Below are positions 37,220-46,748 of a DNA stretch of 64,000 nucleotides, piece after piece (the first letter of the stretch is position 1; every line of letters starts with the position of its first letter). The stretch covers positions 15,105,001-15,169,000 of the forward strand of contig NC_061771.1 in the NCBI RefSeq assembly GCF_022458985.1, read 5' to 3'. Source of the stretch: Mugil cephalus. Lineage: Eukaryota; Chordata; Actinopteri; Mugiliformes; Mugilidae. The notes below the pieces were generated by a model. It worked only from the letters and a program-made list of their open reading frames with translations, searched no databases and was not told where the DNA came from. The position numbers were made by a program, and so were the translations under genes.

Positions 37220-39918
37220 GTAGGTGCGTTCTCACCTTCTGCTGGTGGATGTGTGTGTGTGCGCGCGCGCTGACTCATTGTTTGCTTGTGTGCTTGCAGA
37301 CGTGCCAAACTACGGCTCTACTTGGAGCAGTTGAAGAAGCTGGTGCCTTTGGGTCCAGACAGCACGAGACACACCACTCTGAGCCTGCTGAAAAGGGCCA
37401 AGATGCACATCAAGGTACTTGGAAAACCTTCCACAGAAAATTAGCTGCTTTCACATTAATCCACTTTGCACGATTTTTTTTTTTTTTTCCCCCCCTTTAC
37501 AACTAAACACACAATTGATTAATAAATAAAGTCCTTTATGAGCACAAGAACCCATTCTCCACTCCCCCTCATTCTCTCAGGCTTTTGATATGTTTCCTTG
37601 AAGTGTTAGATTGTTCTCTAATCTTTCAGTCAGACTTGTTCACGGTCTGCCAAGAAAAAGAAAAGTGGAAAAAAAAAAAAAAAAAAACTTTCTCAAGTGA
37701 GTCAACAAAGTAAAAACAACCTCGTTCGTTAACTGTTTCAGATCAAAAACAACCGGGTAACATGCTTAAAAAAAATGGAGGCATGCAGCACAGACACAGA
37801 AGAGCTCAAACGAATTCGCCGCATGCAGGATATTATTAGATTTGCAGCAGAAGATGAGCTGCGAGGACAGATTAGGACCGGCTGTACCCATCTCGCTGTT
37901 TACAAGCAGCAACAGTGTGGTTGGTGGAAAATCCAGATGTAGCGCGTTTTAACCCTTCATTTCCTGTTTATCAAGCATGTCCTCTCTGCTCAGACGACCT
38001 GCGCCAGTTCTCGTCACTGCCGCCGCGTCTTCTCGTATCACAAGGGACCGCGTGTCGGGCTTCTGCTTTGATTCACCACCGAAAACTTTCATACACAAAT
38101 TAGCGCAGGACCCGTGCCCGCACTGTATCGAACTCTGACAAAAGATTTTTTTTTATCTCCAACCCCGTAAACCTCACACAGTCATTCGGCTACTTCCTCG
38201 TTGAATGTTGTCGGTTATTGTTGGAGGATTAGAAGACGACAGATGCTTTCACACTGGAGCTGTGAATCCACATATCTATAGTAAACATAAAATAAATAGA
38301 AGTAAATGTGTGTTGTCTTTTACCAGAAAGATAAATATGATAAAATTACTGTAATAACATTTTGAACACTGAGAAAAAAATGTTATCATTTTATGTGTAC
38401 AAATACTAAATATTTTAACTTCTTCTTTTATAAATAATGTATATGTATGTCAAATAATGGAAATATTCATTTATACGTCATATTATTATGTCCCCTTTCT
38501 ATATAGCCTACAAATGGTCAAAATGGAGTTTTGTGTTGCGTCATAAAAAGGTTTGGAGGAACTTATTTCACTGGTTTACAGTTTGAAAGAGAACGTGAAA
38601 GAGGGAGATGTCTTGTTCGAGGTGACGCGCGCGCACACACTAACTGACTCGGGGGGCGTTTGTGTACGTGTGTGTGTGTGTCCGTGCAGAAGCTGGAAGA
38701 GCAGGACAGGAAGGCTTTAAACGTGAAGGAGCAGCTTCAGAGAGAGCACCGCTACCTCAAACGCCGCCTGGAGCAGCTCTCGGTGTCGGGGTCCGTGGAG
38801 CGCGTCCGCACCGACAGCATGGGCTCCACCATCTCCACCGACTCGGAGCAAGGTACGCCGGCCTGAAACAGGGGGGGGCGGGGGGGACGAGCAGGACACA
38901 TGAGGCCTGGCTCCACAGAACGAGCAGAATCTTCCTTTCAAATTATATCTTTCCCCTATAATGCATTCATGTGCATTGTGCGACTCCCGTGTAGCGTGAC
39001 GACAATTGCGGTCATCGTTGTGGCCTCATGTAACTATGACATCGATGTAAATCCGCTGTAGATCACTTCCACATTTCATGCAAATCAGTTATGATGAATA
39101 CATGACTGGCTGGTCCGGACAGGAAGTGCTGTTCTCCCTAAAGCAGAGTTCCTCGGAACTGCGCTGAAGGTGCTTTGCGCTGACATGTCGTGAGCTGTCC
39201 ACTGATGCGCTCTGAGCACCAGCGCGATCGAGAGATCGGCCTCGTTTGCAGGCAATGCCCCCGGGTCGAAGGTTTATACGTCATGTTATTATTTACAGAC
39301 GCAGAAGTCTGCCTCTCCTCTTTAGCCGCTTCAGCAAATCTCCGTGAGTAGATTTTAGTAGACGGGCCAGGTGTGCGGAGGAAACCGGCTGTCGTCCGAG
39401 CTGGTTCGTCTCAGGCTTCGCTCGGTGATAAAGGGAGAATGAGCTTCTCACTGGTGTCGCACGCTTCCCTGAAATCGGACTGTTTACTAATCCTGGGTGA
39501 GGTAAACACACATGCAGTTGTTTATCAATGGATGAGGATTAGCTGCGGGAGCACAAAGATCTGCCTGTTGGCCCGGAGTTAATGGCTGCTTAAATCCAGC
39601 TTTAATCCTCGGGCTCCCTAATAAATATACCGACAGTGGAAAATAAACAGTCCCCCCCCCACCTTTTAAACTGGACAGAAAATAACCCCGCGTGTTTTCT
39701 CTTCTTCTTCTCCTTCTTCTTCCGCAGAGGTCGACATAGAGGGCACGGAGTTCACCCCCGTGGAGGCGGACAGCGTGGACAGCATCAGCGACGGCGAGGA
39801 GGAGGAGGAGGAGGAGGAGGAGGAGGAGGAGGAGGACCACTACAGCCTCCAGAGCAGCTCCAGCGACACCAGCTACACAGCCACACATTCCCACAGACTG
39901 CAGCCGCACCACTGTTAG
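21618..39918 (+). CDS. mxd4: MAX dimerization protein 4 (MAD4), bHLH-zipper transcriptional repressor
   Basis: Six coding exons join to 663 nt (220 codons plus stop): 21618-21681, 22307-22406, 26222-26251, 37300-37414, 38690-38852 and 39728-39918. All junctions are GT-AG and keep the frame. MAD proteins pair with MAX on E-boxes and recruit the SIN3/HDAC corepressor, opposing MYC in differentiating cells. Residues 1-22 form the SIN3-interaction helix ([20 protein letters not shown]). A basic patch (RKKTK, 39-43) precedes the basic region (NELEKHRRAKLR, about 59-70), followed by the helix-loop-helix ([20 protein letters not shown]) and a leucine zipper to about residue 135. The SVERVRTDS and SEQEVDIEG stretches and the DHYSLQS tail identify MXD4 rather than MXD1, MXD3 or MXI1. 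The mammalian protein is about 209 aa. The extra length here comes mainly from a run of 13 Glu in the last exon. The start has a strong context (aacaccATGG). The convergent neighbour is prelid1. Confidence 0.96.
21682..22306 (+). other. mxd4: mxd4 intron 1
   Basis: A short AT-rich intron ending in TTTATTTATT runs. I see no gene or recognisable repeat element in it. Confidence 0.9.
22307..22406 (+). CDS. mxd4: mxd4 coding exon 2
   Basis: This exon encodes residues 22-55, including the MAD-family [12 protein letters not shown] block and the basic RKKTK patch. The acceptor is gttaaatag|AGGC and the donor is AATAG|GTAAAT. Confidence 0.95.
22935..23029. repeat. Compound (TTG)n / (CA)n microsatellite in mxd4 intron 2
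   Basis: (TTG)n at 22935-22969 and a CA run at 22992-23029, separated by 22 bases that include a run of seven C. Confidence 0.95.
23477..23806. mobile_element. MITE with degenerate terminal inverted repeats in mxd4 intron 2
   Basis: The left end is ACACTCGTTCGCCAAAACAT then TAGGTACGCCGGTGA. The right end, TTTTCACTGGTGTACC, is the inverse of its inner part. The outermost right bases are lost. An ACACTCGCCTGCCAAAA fragment at 23286-23302 may be a piece of another copy. The family resemblance is recalled from teleost sequence and was not searched. Confidence 0.6.
24805..24827. repeat. (GAA)n repeat in mxd4 intron 2
   Basis: Seven GAA units after an A-run. Confidence 0.9.
26222..26251 (+). CDS. 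mxd4: mxd4 coding exon 3 (30-nt microexon)
   Basis: Only 30 nt long, this exon encodes SSHNELEKH between two split arginine codons, at the start of the basic region. It lies between gtcatttcag and GTAAGG. A 30-nt exon at this place is the family's usual gene structure. It is too short to be found by ORF length alone. Confidence 0.95.
36540..36850 (-). mobile_element. Deleted Tc1-like transposon copy C in mxd4 intron 3
   Basis: It retains CATCCCACAGATACTGGAGC, GAATTTGGAGGCCGGGTCAA and the terminal GGTCATAATGTTGTGGCTGA. One end is absent and the coding frame is lost. A short TA run follows its right end. Confidence 0.7.
37186..37217. repeat. Poly-T run (about 32 nt) upstream of mxd4 exon 4
   Basis: A nearly uninterrupted T-run ends 82 bases before the exon 4 acceptor and could act as an extended pyrimidine tract or be a retroposed tail. 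Confidence 0.95.
37300..37414 (+). CDS. mxd4: mxd4 coding exon 4 (bHLH core)
   Basis: These 115 nt encode residues 65-103, the end of the basic region, helix 1, the loop ([11 protein letters not shown]) and helix 2. The acceptor is gtgcttgcag|A and the donor is ATCAAG|GTACTT. A poly-T run and a short GT/GC repeat lie between about 115 and 30 bases upstream of the acceptor. Confidence 0.96.
37415..38689 (+). other. mxd4: mxd4 intron 4
   Basis: An A-run lies at 37670-37687 and an AT-rich stretch at 38.3-38.5 kb. There is a short GT run just before the exon 5 acceptor. I see no other element. Confidence 0.9.
38690..38852 (+). CDS. mxd4: mxd4 coding exon 5 (leucine zipper)
   Basis: These 163 nt encode residues 104-157 plus one base: [20 protein letters not shown], the rest of the zipper, then SVERVRTDS and STDSEQ. 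The acceptor is tccgtgcag|AAG and the donor is GAGCAAG|GTACG. Confidence 0.95.
38853..39727 (+). other. mxd4: mxd4 intron 5
   Basis: A G-rich run follows the donor at 38871-38887. The intron ends in a TTC/CTT-rich pyrimidine tract (39698-39724) that leads into the last-exon acceptor. Confidence 0.9.
39728..39918 (+). CDS. mxd4: mxd4 coding exon 6 with 13-residue polyglutamate run
   Basis: This exon encodes residues 158-220 and the TAG stop. It starts with [11 protein letters not shown], carries 13 uninterrupted GAG codons (39796-39834), then [15 protein letters not shown] and a His-rich end (HRLQPHHC). The acceptor is cttccgcag|AGGTC. A pure GAG run is slippage-prone, so its length probably varies between individuals. 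Confidence 0.94.
39796..39834 (+). repeat. mxd4: (GAG)13 coding trinucleotide repeat in mxd4
   Basis: Thirteen identical GAG codons encode polyglutamate. The absence of GAA shows recent replication-slippage growth. Confidence 0.97.
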
Positions 39919-40116
39919 ACTCCGCACGGCCATCCATCTCTCAACCAGCTTCCTCACCCCCGTGCTTCCCTCCCCTCACCCCGACCTCCCCCCCCCCCTC
40001 CGCTCCCCGATTTGCAGTCGCGCGCCAACTACCTACACCAGACTCGGTCCGCGACGGCGCAAAACACCCGGCCACCACTCTCCAGGAAGCGCACTCAAGA
40101 ACTTCCTGTGATCCCC

Positions 40117-40117
<1 letters not shown>

Positions 40118-40148
<31 letters not shown>
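40118..40148. repeat. Poly-C run (about 31 nt) in the mxd4 3' UTR
   Basis: A homopolymeric C tract 200 bases after the stop codon. It is a possible site for poly(C)-binding proteins in RNA, or a G-quadruplex on the other strand. Confidence 0.95.
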
Positions 40149-40825
40149 ACCCCCCACGCCGACCACCTACTGTATCCTACCTGGACCTGCCCCTCCTGAC
40201 GCACCCCGCCCTCTCACTGCCCTCACCACCCCTACCTAGAGTTGCGCAGAGCAGAGTTCGCGGTGTTCGTCCGTAACTCCTGCGGTTGAGGTGGACGGCT
40301 TTGACTTGTTAATTCGAGCGCGTTTGCGTAGGTGCGCACGAGAGAAGAGTTTAAAAGAGGTCAAAAAATAAATATTAGACTCAAGTCACCCTCACGCGGC
40401 ACAGACAAGGCTTTGCTAGAGCTTTGTGATAAAAAAAAAAAAAAAAAAAAAAGGTGAAGCACTTCTGTTCGCTCTGCGACATATGCAACACTGGGAACCT
40501 GGAAAGTAGTTCTAATGAAACAGTATCTTCCGGTTACACAATCAGACTTACAGGAGTAGCTATTGCAGATGTCCTGCGGGTTTCTTTGAAACATTTGATT
40601 ACTCAAATTCACTTTCTTGTTGAGAGCTGGGTGAGTACGTGTCAGAGCATCTGCTACCAGCGCCTGTGAAGCTCACAGACAATACGTGGAATTAATACAG
40701 ACACGGTGAAGAAGTAGCCTCGCTTGTCAGCCCTTCATCTGGACTGTGAAGGACAGTTTTTATACGCATTAAACAAAGAAGATATCTTAGACCGTGCTGG
40801 GCTGTTTGCCCTGCTTCTCGCCTTT

Positions 40826-40864
40826 AAGCTAAGCTAAGCTAAGCTAAGCTAAGCTAAGCTAAGC
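40826..40864. repeat. (AAGCT)n pentanucleotide tandem repeat, 7.8 units
   Basis: Perfect AAGCT repeats, each unit holding the self-complementary AGCT, in the mxd4 3' UTR. Confidence 0.95.
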
Positions 40865-42296
40865 AGCTGCCGCCTACAGCTTCACATTTACTGTTCTCAT
40901 CAAACTCTCAGCATCTAGTGTTAGCATTAAGTTCAGGACCTTTCCAGTGGCACCTCTCGACGCTGCGACACCTTGAGCAAGTGCTGTCAAAGAAAAACGC
41001 AAGAAAAAGAAAGAAAAAGTTTCAGAGCTGCAGCAGAAATGAACGAATGTAAATAGATGTACAGTTACTGTCTCCCTCTGGTTGGGTTTCCTAACCACTA
41101 CTCCACACTACTGACCACTACACTATACCACCCTATGGTGTGGATGGACTACTATGTAAAATGAAATGAAAAACAAACAAACAAAAAAAAGAGTTGCCTA
41201 ACAACTAAAACTCTTTTTTTTTTATTAAAGATCAACTTCTCAGTAGCTCATCGATGTAGCATTTAATACGAGAGGCGGGCGCTTCCTCTGAGTGTTAAAT
41301 TGACTCTGGCGAACCAGGTGTTACTTTTTTTGTCCCTTTGTTAACCCAGTAGATTGGGCATTGGTTGCTAACAGATATCGGACCTGCAGAAAAATGGGCT
41401 GTCGTCCTTTTTTTTTTTTTCACTAAAGGGTCCTCGTCTGTACGCACAACGCCACCCATACTAGGAATTTGCATTTCTCTGCAGCTCTGTTGCTTTTTTT
41501 TTTTTTTTGGGAAAAGTTGATTTTTTTTTTAGCTCCAATTAACAAGTCAAAGCTGTAAAAAAAAAAAAAAAGAAAAAAAAGAAAAAGAAAAAAAGATTAG
41601 AGGAGCTCAGTTTAGCAAACTAATAACGTTGAGTTCATTTCTATAACAGGAGTAATAATCTTCTTTTCTTTGCTGTCACATTTTTTTTCTCTTCTCCGGA
41701 GCTTTGGACAACGTAGATGGGAGATCTTCTCTAACTTTTCTCTGACTTTATGCACAGTAGCATCGACAGGGGAGGGCGCTTCACTCGCCCTCTGACCATT
41801 TAAATAATCGTTAGACCCAGTCTCTGGCAGTCTTTAGAGCTTGGCACTTTAAAAAGTTTAAAAAAAATAAATAAAATAAATGAAATAAAATAAAGGGGGG
41901 GCTGGTCCGCCGTGGCTGGTCTGACCGAAAAAAAAAAATAAATAATAATAAAAATAATAATATTAATAATAAAATACTATGAAAGATTTGCATAAAAACT
42001 TCCATACAAAAGAAGCTACTTGTCGCCGAGAGGTGACGTTAGCCGGTGTAGTCTATATTTCTGGTATTAAATTTTGTATTATATTTTCCTAAAGGTTCTA
42101 ATGAAAAGACAAAAAAGAGTGAGTATATCAATGTATCTATATAAATATATAAATATGCGAGTGAGGGAGACAAGTCAGACCGGAGGCCGGGCTCGTTGAA
42201 GGGAGAGTGGGGGCAGGGGAGCTGATACACTGGCCCCTCTCCCTTGGGTGACTCTCCTGCTGTCATTCTGTGCCTTGGTGAGCCTTCGACCTCCCG

Positions 42297-42365
42297 CCTC
42301 CTCCTCCTCCTCCTCCTCCCACCTCCCCCATCCTCATCCCCCCTACTCAGGTCACACTCCCCTCG

Positions 42366-42391
<26 letters not shown>
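42297..42391 (+). repeat. Two (CTC)n tracts in the mxd4 3' UTR
   Basis: CTC runs at 42297-42319 and 42369-42391 are complementary to the (GAG)13 run in the coding part of the same predicted transcript. Confidence 0.9.
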
Positions 42392-42397
<6 letters not shown>

Positions 42398-44531
42398 GTC
42401 CTCCTCTGGTGGGGTTTTGATTCCGACCCTCACCGTGCGAAAAAACACTTCCATGAGCAGACGGGGCGTGTGTGAAGAGAAGGACCTCGTTTAAAAAAAA
42501 GACAAAAAGAGAAAAAAAAAAAGAGAGAGAAGCCCCTTTGGTCTCTACTGAAGCCGCTGTTGTACTACACCCTGTCCTGGCACCTCCTCTCCTCCCCCCT
42601 TCCTCCTCCCCCTCGATGCCCACCCGTCTGCCAGTGCCGCCGCTGTCACGGAAAAAATAAAACACACAAACACTGGTAATAAAAAAAACTCCCATGGCAG
42701 CTTCCAGTCGCTCCGAATGGTCACCGACGGGGTTTAACACTTCTGGGCTTGAAGCGTGTTTATCTTTTTTTTTTCTTTTTGTGTTCTCATTTTACTATTA
42801 TTGTATGTCGACTATGTGTTTTTCAGTGGGAGTCGCCGCTGGGATAGGAGCGATAAAAAATAATTCAATCAATGGCAGCTTAAAGTGTTATCCTCCGAGC
42901 TCCCAGCGGTCCGTCCCCGCCCCCCACCCCCTACACCTTGAAACAAAAAAAAAAAAAAAAAAGTGTTACCCATTGATCAGGGGACCTCTTGAGACACAGC
43001 AATATTTACCATCTTGTGCTTTTTAGTGGGTGGGAGGGGGGGCAGGGTTTTTAAGACAAGCAGGTGGTTTTGCTCTTGACTCTGTGGTGCATTTTTTTTT
43101 GGTGACCAACTCTTTTGTTTTGTTTCAGTGATTTGACCTCCTATCTGCACTCTCTCCATACACTGCAGGAGGGCAAAAAAAAATTTTTTTTAACTAGATG
43201 AGAAAAAAAAAAGCTGAGTTTACATTCATGTCAAATGATTTGTACATGACTGTTTGTAGCAAATATTGTCCTTTTTTTTTTTTTTTTCTCGCGTTTGTTG
43301 GTCAAATGAACAACTGAGTAAACCATATTGATGGCTTAGGATTATTCTCTTGCACAGAACCTCCCAGTAAGAAAAGAGTCAGGACGGGGGGGGGGTACAA
43401 GGCCAGACATGAGATTATAATTTTTCAGTGGCATCGTTGAAAAAAAAAAAACGGACGTAGCACCACGCTCCCAGCGAGAGATTTGCGAGCGGCTTCACGA
43501 GCTTCTGGACGTGGTAACATTTGGTGTGAATGTCGGACGGTTCGTGTTTATGGAAAATCTTTTAATGATGTGCCTTGGCAAAAGTTATTTTCTTAAAAAA
43601 TTTTAAATGAACTAAAAAAGCGAGAGATTGTACCGATTCATGAAGACTGTTAGGAGGCGCTGCCGCTTCTCTTCTCGCCGCAGACATTCACAGAAGTCGA
43701 GGAGTCGAGTGACGTTAAAAGAGAAGAGGCCCGAAAATCCCAAACTCCTTCAGGCGGACGAGATTTGACGTTTGACCGTCGCGTTGCTGTTGCACAGAGA
43801 TTTGCTCCGGTGTGTCCGGGTTTTACCGGGAGCACGGAAAGCTTGGGGGAAGTCAGCAGGCCGAGGAGAGAGAAAGAAATGAAGAGGGCGGAAACAAAAG
43901 TGAAGCGCACACCGGGGCCGAGGTCAGCTCACTAAAGACGTCTTTCTGTCCCTCGGCCTGCTGATTATCGGTGCTTCTGAAACCGACACTTCCGCAAAAT
44001 GTTATTCCTGCCAAATGAATAGTCACTTTGAATCCTTCCACGATTAAAAAGATTTCCTTGTTTGTAATTCCACGAGAATAGCTTTAACTACTTGTAGGGT
44101 TTCTCCTCAGATTTCCACTTTCCACACTTCAGCCTCCCGTGCTTTTCCTCCTTGCGTCGCATCTTTAATTATCGGGGTGGCGCTCTACGTCGATAACGAC
44201 GAGCGTCACGGTTTTTTTTTTTTTCTTTATCAACCAGAGCCTACGGGGCTGTAGTAGAGGGCGAGCTGGCTTGGGTTTAGTCGAGAGGAGGACGACGTCG
44301 AGGAGTGTGTTAGGGCTGACATACTGTGCAGAGTAGGGAGAGTTCTGTGCCAGAGACCTGTGAATAAGTTCCTTTTTAGCGGACGTGTAATATGCATTCA
44401 GATGTTGTATAAGTTTCTTTTTTTTTTTTTTTTTGTGTTTTGTGTGCGAGCGTGCGTACACGGAATACCTGGTGCTGGCTATGTTTTACCAAACACTTAA
44501 AGGTATCGTGTGTCGTCTCCATTGTAATATA

Positions 44532-44537
44532 ATTAAA
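44532..44537 (+). terminator. Candidate distal polyadenylation signal of mxd4 (ATTAAA)
   Basis: ATTAAA lies in AT-rich sequence, followed within 30 bases by GC-rich non-UTR-like DNA. It is the last plus-strand hexamer before the prelid1 poly(A) region. Confidence 0.35.
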
Positions 44538-44829
44538 ATGTTTTATACGTAAAGCCGCCTCGGCCTCGTTACTGCCTGCTGCGATGCGACTGCGCGGCGA
44601 GGACGCAGTCAAGAAAAAACTGTGGTAACCTTCAACCGAACAAAGCAGCAGGAAAATGCAGATAAACCAAATGTTACGGAGCTTCCTGTTTGGTTTTCTG
44701 CAGCTGTGAAACTGTGATACGTCGCCTGGAATATTAACACATGCTTAAAGGTCGGAGTTCGTCTTCGGTCGACGTTACAGCGGAGAGACAACAGCAAAGA
44801 GACAAAGTTAGATCAATAAGTTAACAGGC

Positions 44830-44835
44830 TTTATT
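44830..44835 (-). terminator. prelid1: Polyadenylation signal of prelid1 (AATAAA)
   Basis: The minus strand reads ccttAATAAAgcc about 1.7 kb after the prelid1 stop codon. It lies roughly 290 bases from the candidate mxd4 signal on the other strand, so the two genes end tail to tail with almost no spacer. Confidence 0.5.
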
Positions 44836-45348
44836 AAGGTCCAGTTTGACAAAGATACAACAACAGAGACTTCAAAATAGAGAGCAGGTTGGATATGTCC
44901 ATATAGATTATTCACTTAAACACTTATAATCTGAAGTAAATCTGCACCAACAAGAGAATTAGAACATGCGCAATCAGCTCTTACACGTCTATCACGACAC
45001 TCAGTTCTCAAATCTAACTCTCGTAGCAAACGACATCCATCCTAAAAGGAATGCAACCGTTTAAATGTTTAATATCACCATCATCCTCAGAAAAGCTTCA
45101 CATTAACAGTCACATCTAGTTTCACTACGCCTACTCGTGTTACACGAAAATGTGAGCACAGACAAGTGAGAACTTGGCTCATTCTGACCATTTTCATGAA
45201 GTCACTTTGGTATGTTGTGATTATGTAACATTACACAGGTTTGCCGATTGTGATTTACGCAGTACAGCAACACGTGTTTTTTCATAAACACTTCTTTTTT
45301 TTTTCACAACGTTTTGCTGCAAGAACATTAAACCAAGAAAGTTCATCT

Positions 45349-45480
45349 AAGGTCCAGTGTGAAGGATTGAAGGGAAACTATTGGGGAAAATGGCTTAGAT
45401 TCAAAATTTATTATAATATAATCTCCTCAAAGTAATGACTGCGTTTTGTCAGAATGAGCCTTTTTATAAATAAAGAAGAG
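45349..45480. mobile_element. Teleost dispersed-repeat fragment in the prelid1 3' region
   Basis: GGTCCAGTGTGAAGGATTGA, a short AT-rich body and CAGAATGAGCC resemble the core of a frequent teleost interspersed repeat recalled from memory. No target duplication is visible. Confidence 0.4.
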
Positions 45481-45870
45481 AATAGTCTGTATATAAATAT
45501 GGATGTAGCCACTGTTATGTCAGCTGTATCTTTTAGGCACCACAAGGGTTTAAAGCCTTGAGTCTGTCATTTGTCTGTCTCCATTTTTGTTTTTTGTTTT
45601 TTTTGAGCCAAAAGTGACTGTATGAGATCTGGATGAGAGTGAGGAGCTGGGGTGGAGGGAGGGGCACACCTCCCGCCATTGATATAAACCAGACTTGTAA
45701 ATTAAGACAGGTACGCTCCCAAATAGGAGTCATTTAGAGCCAGAGCCACCCCTAGTGATCATCGCTGGTATTGCACCTTTAGATACTTCTGAACAGGCTT
45801 TGCTTTTCAAACCCCAGTGGCTATGACCATCTTTTATATAAAGTCCATGCTACAGAGAGATGGACAAAAC
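45481..45870. mobile_element. Second dispersed-repeat block in the prelid1 3' region
   Basis: The stretch from TATGGATGTAGCCACTGTTA through AGAGCCACCCCTAGTG to TTTATATAAAGTCCATGC resembles other common non-coding fish repeats. The limits are uncertain. Confidence 0.35.
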
Positions 45871-46553
45871 AGACACAAGCTCTGGAGAGGACCTTTGTTT
45901 TTTTTTGTACTCATCAAAATATGTTTTCCTAAACACTTGGAACCATTGATTGCAATGCACAACCTCAGCACCAGATGCCACTAGCCCCTAAACTGTGGTC
46001 CTTTAAGACAAATTAAAACTACAACATCATGGTTTGGTTCTGTGTGAAATTTAGGCAAAACAAACAACTAAAGCATGATCGTTTATTACTTAACTAATAA
46101 ATTACTGATGTTACAGTTGAAAATCTCTAAAGAATATTCAGTATCATCAATATGCAGGAAATACACTATAAAAAGAAAAGCCCACATACTGACTATAAAT
46201 ATATATATAACTATTCAGAAGACTCCTTCGATTTAAAATATTAAATAAGTGACGTGGACATACAACATATACAGCTTACATTTGTAAAGCAGCAACAGAT
46301 GCCGCTGGTCTGAAAGGCAGTTGGTTTCATAGAAAGGCTCACGACCTGAGATTAAAAGAAAAGCGAAGAGACAAAGAATAGAGAAGCTCAGGGAGGAAAC
46401 GAGGCAGGCTGACAGCGTCACTCCACGGAGACCGGATTGCAGAAGCTGCACTTAGCTGCACAATCGAGGTCCCGGCAAAACTTCGAGATGATCGAGACAA
46501 CACAAAGGGCGTCGGGGCTCAGTCACCTGTGACGTCTCTCCCGCACCGTCCGG

Positions 46554-46678
46554 TCAGACGTACTGCCGAGGCTTCTGTGGGGCGGCGGCGGCGGCCGAAG
46601 CCAGAGTCTTGGCTGCCTCTTTGGCCTTCTCTGATGCGTCCTTCACTGTGTCCCTGAGCAGCCGCTGGGGCGTCTCTC
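46554..46678 (-). CDS. prelid1: prelid1 last coding exon
   Basis: These 125 nt encode residues 171-211 and the TGA stop: GETPQRLLRDTVKDASEKAK, EAAKTLASAAAAA and PQKPRQYV. The acceptor is ctggcttcgcag|GAG. A (TTTC)n repeat lies 38-70 bases upstream on the minus strand and extends the pyrimidine tract. Confidence 0.94.
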
Positions 46679-46713
46679 CTGCGAAGCCAGAGTGAGCGTT
46701 TAGAGAGGAAGGG

Positions 46714-46748
<35 letters not shown>

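Larger units (their letters stand above)
26252..37299 (+). other. mxd4: mxd4 intron 3 (11 kb, CpG-rich)
   Basis: This large intron splits the basic region. Long parts are CpG-rich, notably 28.74-29.3, 30.6-31.1 and 32.2-33.6 kb, unlike the AT-rich DNA elsewhere in the window. It contains a deleted Tc1-like copy at 36540-36850 and poly-A, poly-T and poly-G runs. Open frames up to about 200 codons occur but show no recognisable domain and fit chance in GC-rich DNA. Confidence 0.85.
39919..44560 (+). other. mxd4: mxd4 3' untranslated region (extent inferred)
   Basis: Between the mxd4 stop and the prelid1 3' end lies 4.9 kb without a coding gene, rich in homopolymers: a C-run at 40118-40148, (AAGCT)n at 40826-40864, CTC repeats at 42297-42319 and 42369-42391, and many A and T runs. 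Mammalian MXD4 also has a long 3' UTR. AATAAA at 40367-40372 could end a short form, and ATTAAA at 44532-44537 a long form. The true end cannot be set from sequence alone. Confidence 0.5.
44815..46553 (-). other. prelid1: prelid1 3' untranslated region (extent inferred)
   Basis: The stretch runs from the prelid1 stop to the minus-strand AATAAA at 44830-44835. It contains two blocks resembling common teleost dispersed repeats (45349-45480 and 45481-45870). No coding potential is seen. Confidence 0.5.

Noticed and set aside
38660..38961. Alternative start of a small gene at the mxd4 exon 5 ([15 protein letters not shown]…)
   Set aside because: The first residues are translated from the GT-repeat and pyrimidine tract before the acceptor. 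The exon proper begins at 38690.
39636..40199. 187-codon open frame over the last mxd4 exon
   Set aside because: Wrong frame of exon 6: the GAG run is read as Gly/Arg and the C-run as Pro. The true frame matches MXD4 and ends at 39918.
40826..40864. CRISPR-like or satellite array
   Set aside because: Five-base tandem units with no spacers; an ordinary short tandem repeat.
42039..42740. 233-codon open frame on the minus strand
   Set aside because: It is antisense to the mxd4 3' UTR and made of GGA/GGG low-complexity codons; no domain and no splice context.
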